Program-made: the position numbers and the translations under genes | Source of the DNA: Acidobacteriota bacterium | Lineage (GTDB): Bacteria > Acidobacteriota > Terriglobia > 20CM-2-55-15 | DNA length: 5,964 bases | Assembly (NCBI GenBank): GCA_003222755.1 | Contig: QHXA01000584.1 | Span: 2,187 to 8,150 of the forward strand | Direction of reading: 5' to 3' | Shown: in pieces, positions 1 to 4,342 of the stretch | Position numbering within the stretch: the stretch's first letter is position 1 | Layout of the letters: every line of letters starts with the position of its first letter | Notes under the pieces: generated by a model | Database searches by the model: none | Seen by the model: the letters and a program-made list of their open reading frames with translations, nothing else | Told to the model about the DNA's origin: nothing

Positions 1-261
1 AAAGGCCGCGAAAAGTAGCATCCAGGTACCAACAATGAGGGTGATCGTTACCCCTCGCATCGGCTCGAACAGATCCCAAAATTTCAAAACGAGAGGGATG
101 GCGAAAAATATGGTGGCAGCCAAGCCCAGTTCGGTGAATAGCCGGTTGGTCCGAATTCGCCGTTCCACACGGCGCAGCGATGTAATGATGAGTTCCTTAT
201 CCGACATTGGGAGGACAGGCTCTTTCTCTTTCCACAGATTAAGATCGAGTACGCCTACCAT
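1..261 (-). CDS. Small membrane protein of unknown function, N-terminal part (runs off left edge)
   Basis: An open frame of 87 codons starts at ATG 261-259 and is still open at base 1, so only the N-terminus is present. An in-frame TAA lies two codons upstream of this ATG, which bounds the gene. The first 40 residues are soluble and charged, including a basic helix LRRVERRIRTNR at about 29-40. Two hydrophobic stretches follow, about 41-62 (LFTELGLAATIFFAIPLVLK and after) and 71-87 (VTITLIVGTWMLLFAAF), which look like a transmembrane hairpin. A second start, ATG 207 (MSDKELIITSLRRVERR), may be the true one. Neither start has a strong ribosome site: there is an AAGG one base before 261, and a purine run (221-230) 13 bases before 207. 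I do not recognise the family. The codon choice, the amphipathic helix and the hairpin make a real coding region likely, more so than the plus-strand frame over the same bases, which gives a low-complexity Arg/Ser-rich product. Confidence 0.65.
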   Translation of the reverse strand, partial: MVGVLDLNLWKEKEPVLPMSDKELIITSLRRVERRIRTNRLFTELGLAATIFFAIPLVLKFWDLFEPMRGVTITLIVGTWMLLFAAF

Positions 262-271
262 ACCTTAGGTA
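261..271. promoter_or_regulatory. Perfect palindrome TACCTTAGGTA at the start codon of the leftmost gene
   Basis: The 11 bases read TACCT-T-AGGTA, a perfect inverted repeat with a one-base centre. It overlaps the first base of the ATG at 261 and covers the space where a ribosome site would sit on the minus strand. A small operator, or chance; a palindrome this short is weak evidence. Confidence 0.2.
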
Positions 272-326
272 GCGCGGTAAGAAAAGATGGAATTCGAGCC
301 CCTATCGTCGCACACGATCACCGCGC
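272..326. promoter_or_regulatory. Nested inverted repeats in the divergent intergenic region
   Basis: GCGCGGT at 272-278 is the exact complement of ACCGCGC at 320-326. Between them lies a second inverted repeat, ATCGT (304-308) and ACGAT (314-318), with a five-base loop. Together they can fold into an outer 7-bp stem enclosing an inner 5-bp hairpin on either strand. The block lies between the divergent starts at 261 (minus) and 415 (plus), so it could be a leader structure or protein-binding sites. I see no convincing -35/-10 pair in 262-358. Confidence 0.3.
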
Positions 327-358
327 GAAGAAATTTTCCGGATTGCCGCAGAGAAATC

Positions 359-383
359 GGGCGCCGGTGGCAAACCGGCGCCC
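359..383 (+). promoter_or_regulatory. Perfect 10-bp GC hairpin in the leader of the 37-codon ORF
   Basis: GGGCGCCGGT (359-368) and ACCGGCGCCC (374-383) are perfect complements around a five-base loop GGCAA. GAGA at 351-354 can also pair with TCTC at 384-387 if the four bases AATC bulge out. No U-run follows on the plus strand, so it is not an ordinary terminator for plus-strand transcripts. On the minus strand it is followed only by a weak GATTTCTC. It sits 31 bases before ATG 415, which suits a structured 5' leader. Confidence 0.5.
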
Positions 384-413
384 TCTCCAAACGGAGAATC
401 TAAAAGGAGAATC
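384..413 (+). promoter_or_regulatory. Ribosome site with an upstream duplicate and a possible anti-Shine-Dalgarno
   Basis: AAGGAG at 404-409 lies five bases before ATG 415, an excellent Shine-Dalgarno. The octamer GGAGAATC occurs twice, at 393-400 and at 406-413, the second copy being the working ribosome site. TCTCC at 384-388 is complementary to the GGAGA of either copy; with the first it makes a tight hairpin CTCC-aaac-GGAG (385-396). Pairing with the second copy would hide the ribosome site. The pairing options are read directly from the bases; a regulatory switch is inference. Confidence 0.4.
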
Positions 414-414
414 A

Positions 415-528
415 ATGTCGGTATTTGAAGAGCAATTTGGGGGCCGGTCCGGTAGCTCGAAGGAGGCACTGCGGAGCGGTGCTAGGAAATTAGCCAGGCT
501 ACGCGTTTTTCGCGTACTCCTGGAATAG
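415..528 (+). CDS. Putative 37-residue small basic protein, unrecognised
   Basis: ATG 415 to TAG 526-528 encodes 37 residues. It begins MSVFEEQFGG and ends with a basic, amphipathic-looking segment, ARKLARLRVFRVLLE (residues 23-37). The peptide has 8 Arg/Lys against 4 Glu. The case for a real gene rests on the AAGGAG site five bases before the ATG, the structured leader before it, and a hairpin 24 bases after the stop; it lies convergent to kup. The frame continues upstream to ATG 343, but that start has no ribosome site and would read through the GC hairpin, so I prefer 415. I know no family for it. It has no signal peptide and no membrane-spanning segment. It could be a small regulatory or membrane-surface peptide, a leader peptide, or the relic of a longer gene. 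Length alone makes it uncertain. Confidence 0.4.
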   Translation: MSVFEEQFGGRSGSSKEALRSGARKLARLRVFRVLLE

Positions 529-547
529 GTCGACAACTCAGGAATTC

Positions 548-580
548 ACACCCTGAAGGGGTGTCGAGGACCCTTTCAGG
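548..580. terminator. Hairpin between convergent small ORF and kup, possible bidirectional terminator
   Basis: CCTGAAGGGGT (552-562) and ACCCTTTCAGG (570-580) form an 11-bp stem with one mismatch and a seven-base loop. A second stem, ACACCC (548-553) with GGGTGT (559-564), uses the same left-arm bases, so the two folds exclude each other. On the plus strand a T-rich stretch (CTGTTCTTGTTTTC) comes only seven bases after the stem; on the minus strand no T-run follows. It lies 24 bases after the small ORF and 48 bases past the kup stop. This position between converging genes suits a terminator, although the tail is poor. Confidence 0.4.
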
Positions 581-627
581 CTGCGGCTGTTCTTGTTTTC
601 ACAACCTAATTTCCTGACACGCCTCCG

Positions 628-2528
628 CTACAGCTCAACCTGCACACCCAGCTCGACCACGCGCTCGAGCGGAAGACGAAAGTACGCGGTTGCGCGCACG
701 GAATTGCGCGACATCAGCACAAATAATCTTTCTCGCCACATTGCCATGCCTGGGCGTTCGGTGACGATGATCGTCTCGCGACCAAGGAAGTAGATTGTGT
801 CCTCAGGATCCATCTCCACTCCCATACTTCTCGCCCGATTGAGCGTCTCCGGGACGTTCGGATCCTGCATGAACCCGTATCGTATCCGTATGTCGTATAC
901 GCCGTTGCCGAGTTTCTCCACCGAGAGTTGATCCTTCGCCGCGACATATGGTGTTTGCCCCGTGAATACGCTGAGCACGATCACGTGCTCGTGAAGAATC
1001 TTGTTGTAACGCAGGTTGTGCGCGAGCGCCGGCGGAGTGCCGCGCGGCTGCGCAGTCATGAACACCGCGGTGCCGGGCACTCGAATCGGGGCGTCGCCGT
1101 GACGGCAGCCATGAACTGTTCGAGCGGAATAGCGCGCGCGTTCAACCGTTCCGCGACGATGCGGCGGCCGGTCTTCCACGTGGTCATCAGCGTGAAGATG
1201 ACTGTACCCATGACGAGTGGCAGCCAGCCGCCGTGCAGCACCTTCAGCAGGTTCGCGCCGAAGAACGAAAGATCGATCGTAAGAAATAACGCCGTCACGC
1301 CCAATGCGACCGGAAGGGGCCATTTCCAACGTTCCGTTGCAATAACGTGTAGCAGCAAGGCCGTGATGACCATCGTCATTGTCACTGCAATGCCGTATGC
1401 CGCAGCCAGCGCGCTCGAGGATCTGAATCCGATCACAATTAGGATTGTTCCGGCTGCGAGGGCGGCGTTGACCTGCGGAACATAAATCTGTCCCACTGCC
1501 CGCGACGACGTGTGTTCGACATCCAGCCGCGGAGCGTATCCGAGCTGGATGGCTTGCCGCGTCAGCGAGAACGCGCCGGAGATGAGCGCCTGAGAGGCGA
1601 TGATCGCGGCAGCCGTCGCGACTGCCACGAGTGGATAGAGTGCCCATGCCGGCGCGAGCAAGAAGAACGGCTGCCGCGCAGCCTGCGCATCGTGCAACAA
1701 GAGCGCACCCTGGCCGAAGTAGTTGAACAGCAGCGCCGGCAGCACGAGCGAGAACCACGCGAATCGGATGGGCCGCTTGCCGAAATGGCCCATGTCTGCG
1801 TAAAGCGCCTCTCCGCCGGTCACCGCAAGAAAAACGGCGCCAAGTACTGTGAAGCCCGGCAGTCCGTGCGCGCGAAAAAATACAATCGCGTGCCGTGGAT
1901 CGACAGCACCTAAAACCGAGGGAGCGCGGACGATCCATCGAATACCCAACGCGGATATTGTGAGAAACCAGACCACCATGACGGGACCGAACAGTCCACC
2001 GACGCGATGCGTGCCGAACTTCTGTACGACGAACAGCACCACGAGAATCGCAACCGCAAGCGGCACGATGTAGTGATCGAACAGCGGTGTCGCGATGCGT
2101 AGCCCTTCAACCGCGCCGAGTACGGAGATCGCGGGCGTGATCATCCCGTCGCCGTACAGCAATGCCGCGCCGAAGATGCCAAGCAGGATCAGTGCAGGAC
2201 GGTTAAAGCCATTCGCCCCGGAGCCGTTTCGCGGCGGCACCAGCGCAGTGAGCGCCAGGATACCGCCTTCACCCTGATTGTCGGCGCGCATTACCACCGC
2301 GATGTACTTCACCGAGATGACCAACACCAGCGCGTAAATGATCAGTGAGAGCACGCCGAGTACGTTCTCTTGCGTTGGCGGTACACCGTGCTCGCCGAAG
2401 AAACACTCTCGGACTGTGTAGAGGGGGCTCGTTCCGATATCCCCGTAAACGATGCCGATGGCGGTGAGCGTCAACGGGAGCAGACCGCTACGTCGGCCGT
2501 GGTCACCTGAAGGGCCCTGAGCGTCCAT
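628..2528 (-). CDS. kup: Kup-family low-affinity potassium transporter, interrupted by one frameshift
   Basis: Kup (TC 2.A.72) is an inner-membrane proton-coupled potassium importer with about 12 membrane segments and a C-terminal cytoplasmic domain. Family signatures, counted from ATG 2528: GIVYGDIGTSPLY (25-37), RADNQGEGG (81-89), LLYGDGMITPAISVLGAVEG (123-142), and GGEALYADMGHFG (238-250). The membrane part continues to about residue 447. The frame then breaks at residue 480: the upstream frame would end at the stop at 1056-1058 after ten foreign residues. The next frame picks up at PIRVPGTAVFM and runs to VELGVQVEL and TAG 628-630, the normal Kup C-terminus. Restoring one C in the run at 1088-1091 gives 633 residues, the usual family length. 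ATG 2528 is chosen because MDAQGPSGD leaves about 20 residues before the first motif. ATG 2549 and ATG 2612 are also in frame, and none has a clear Shine-Dalgarno. If the indel is real, the protein loses its last 150 or so residues. Confidence 0.93.
1088..1091 (-). other. Frameshift site in kup (one base missing from a C run)
   Basis: The minus strand reads ACG CCC CGA TTC GAG. The family sequence expects Thr-Pro-Pro-Ile-Arg-Val-Pro-Gly-Thr-Ala, which needs ACG CCN CCG ATT CGA GTG. Exactly one base is missing from the four-C run (GGGG on the plus strand). Coding on both sides is intact. Confidence 0.85.
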
Positions 2529-2610
2529 TCGAGACCGCGAGAATACCATGACTGCCCACGGCTTCCGCTTGCAAGACCCAGCAGCTAGCGGCCTGTAACG
2601 GGAAAATCGC

Positions 2611-2633
2611 ATTGTAGGGGCGGTCTATGCCCC
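2611..2633. repeat. GC stem-loop upstream of kup, possible intergenic repeat element
   Basis: GGGGC (2617-2621) pairs with GCCCC (2629-2633) around the loop GGTCTAT. On the minus strand the element ends in TACAAT (2616-2611), which resembles a -10 box, but no -35 box lies 16-18 bases upstream of it. If TACAAT is a real -10 box, transcription would start near 2604 and exclude ATG 2612 as the kup start. The GGGGCGGTCTATG sequence resembles dispersed intergenic repeats I associate with Acidobacteria; that is an unverified impression. A weak terminator role for the upstream operon is another option. Confidence 0.3.
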
Positions 2634-2638
2634 CCGCC

Positions 2639-2746
2639 GCACCGCTCCGCGGTGTGAAATGTCCAAACTCTAGGGCACCGCTCCGCGGTGTGAAGCGTCT
2701 GTCCTTTCGAGCACTGCTCCGCGGCTGGAATTGCGCATGACAGAGA
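2639..2746. repeat. Three tandem 36-bp units, each opening with a GC hairpin
   Basis: GCACCGCTCCGCGGTGTGAA occurs at 2639-2658 and exactly again at 2675-2694. A third copy with three mismatches (GCACTGCTCCGCGGCTGGAA) is at 2711-2730. The spacing is 36 bases both times. The remaining 16 bases of each unit differ. In copies 1 and 2 CACCGC-TCC-GCGGTG is a perfect 6-bp hairpin with a three-base loop, extended by a G-U pair in RNA; copy 3 has lost part of the pairing. The array begins 8 bases past the stop of the secreted-protein gene and ends more than 100 bases before the preferred kup start. There are too few copies and spacers too short for a CRISPR array. A REP-like or decaying tandem repeat is more likely. 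Confidence 0.75.
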
Positions 2747-2754
2747 GTTCTTCT

Positions 2755-4342
2755 TCAGAATTCTTTCGGGATCAACCGAACGGAGATTGGATCGTTCTCG
2801 CCGGGCGCAACGCGAACGGGAACGCCGGTGTCGTCATAACCACGCACGTAATCCGTGTTCAAGTAAGCATTGGGTTCGGCCGATTCCCAAGCAAAGATTT
2901 TGTAGAGTCCAGGCGGGATTCCACGGAAGCTGACTTGCCCGTCTTCGCCTGCAGTCGCTACGCAATACTGATCTGGACGGTACCGGCGTGCCAAATCCGG
3001 AACAAGCACCACTTGGGAGCCTTTGTGAAGCTGATTCTTCCTGTCGAAGACTGCCACATGGAGGCGCCCTCCATCGGAACCCAGGACGATCTGGAGAGAT
3101 GCTCCGGAATCCCTTTCCATCGTGAGCGGTTTTTCTAACGCGTCGGTGAGGCCGAAGCGCGCAGCCTTCACATAAAAATCATCGAGTAACTGTGAGACAG
3201 CAAGGGTGTACGTACCTGGTAGAACTGCGTTCAGACGAAATTGTCCGTCTGGCTGTGTACGCACAGTTGCCGGAGACGGAAGCGCCGCATCGAGGGATGT
3301 GAGAGAAATTTTCGTTTCACGCAAATCGACACCTGCACCTGCACCGGAGTCGACGACGAGCCGGCCGCTCACCGCAAGTGGCGGGCTCAACGCCAGACGG
3401 ACGTCATAGGGTGGAACAATGCCCAGCAAAGCCCGAATCTGGATCCGCTGAAACGCTGAAATGACCTCGCCGGAAGTGCTCTTCGCGCTCAGAATGTAAG
3501 AACCTGGCGCAACAGGTTCCGACAGTGCGAACTCCCCCGCGTGCGGTCCTACCGCCACACTTTGTGCCCGGTAACGAGAGAGGCTCGGGTCTCCAGCGGG
3601 GCGCGTTAGCGCAATCGTGGCGCCAACAGGCCGGCCTGTTAGCGCATTCGTTATGTAACCGCGAACCGGAGTCAATGCCGCAGGCCGCAAACGGAAATCG
3701 GCGCCATGCACTTCGCGGCCGATGTCGAGCCGGATGGCCTTGGCGTCTGCAGGGTCGGCAACACCCGGAAAATAAGTCGGTGCGACAGTTCGCGCCGGCG
3801 ACGCTTCACCAGTTTCGGGCCCCCGCGTAGAAAAAGTATTCTCCCGGATCGAGCCAGAAGATGCGGTACTCGCCGCGGTCATCCGTAATTGCCGATGCCG
3901 CAACAGTCAGTGTGGGATTACCGCGTGCGTCATAACTTCTGCGCAGCGCTTCCACCAGCACATTAGCGGTCGCTTCGCCATACTCGTCTTGAACCCAACC
4001 TGTGACAGTGGGTGCAGGGTCCAATCGAAAGACAATCTCACGAATCTGCTCGCCACGCGCAACAACGATGGGTTTTGGATATTCTTGCCGCAGGAATCCG
4101 TCTCGAGTCACGGAGAGCCGGTATCGTCCTGGTGCAAGACCTGAGAACAGGAACGTGCCGCCTGAATCCGTTCGTGCCACGACAGGGGTTCCCGGCCCGT
4201 CAGTGAGCTCCAGCCGCGCATTTTCCAACGGCTGTTGAAGCACAGTGCCGGCCTTCACCACCACTCCGTCGATGCTGCCGGTGCCGGCTGAAGCTTGCAA
4301 GGCAATCAGCGGCAGGATCAGCACGAGCGCGACGGGATTCAT
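2755..4342 (-). CDS. Secreted protein of carboxypeptidase-regulatory-like repeats, interrupted by one frameshift
   Basis: ATG 4342 opens with a Sec-type signal peptide, MNPVALVLILPLIALQASA, probably cut after ASA (about residue 19); there is no lipobox. The mature protein is a chain of beta-sandwich domains of the carboxypeptidase-regulatory-like type. Each carries the strand-turn motif (D/G)GxFxxxxLxPGxYxL, at about residues 60-76, 156-172, 268-284, 365-380 and 467-482. Residues 186-220 (TVAPTYFPGVADPADA and after) form a separate conserved segment. The first frame breaks at codon 175 (stop at 3806-3808). The next frame, entered by skipping one G at 3820-3824, runs to TGA 2755-2757, giving 528 residues after correction. 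There is no TonB box, beta-barrel or protease motif. The role is unknown; a periplasmic or surface binding or structural part is an inference from the fold. It is a paralogue of the upstream gene and overlaps its stop by four bases. Confidence 0.85.
3820..3824 (-). other. Frameshift site in the downstream beta-sandwich gene (one extra base in a G run)
   Basis: The minus strand reads TAC GCG GGG GCC CGA AAC TGG TGA, ending the first frame as YAGARNW. Removing one G gives TAC GCG GGG CCC GAA ACT and continues YAGPETGEASPARTVAPTYFPG, the kind of sequence expected after the second beta-sandwich domain. The plus strand shows five Cs at 3820-3824. Confidence 0.8.

Noticed and set aside
343..414. 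Longer version of the small plus-strand ORF starting at ATG 343 (61 residues)
   Set aside because: No ribosome site precedes 343, the extra residues are encoded by the GC hairpin and leader repeats, and ATG 415 has a near-perfect Shine-Dalgarno.
318..536. Minus-strand ORF of 72 residues over the same region
   Set aside because: It is Arg/Ser-rich low-complexity sequence with no ribosome site, and it reads through the hairpin and the small ORF; it looks like an antisense shadow.
1086..1094. Programmed -1 frameshift producing full-length and short Kup
   Set aside because: There is no X-XXY-YYZ slippery heptamer (the bases are ACG CCC CGA), I see no stimulatory hairpin or internal Shine-Dalgarno at the right distance, and programmed shifting is not known for this family.
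928..1485. Plus-strand ORF of 185 residues opposite kup
   Set aside because: It is antisense to the strongly conserved Kup coding region, and its product shows no recognisable domain.
2639..2730. Short CRISPR array
   Set aside because: Repeats of 20 bases, gaps of 16 bases and only three copies do not fit a CRISPR array, and no cas gene is in the window.
2529..2754. c-di-AMP (ydaO) or other riboswitch before kup
   Set aside because: Potassium transporters are often controlled this way, but I could not find the conserved ydaO core sequences, and the space is largely taken up by the 36-bp repeats.
2731..3138. Plus-strand ORF of 135 residues
   Set aside because: It lies opposite the end of the secreted beta-sandwich gene, which has clear family sequence in the other strand.
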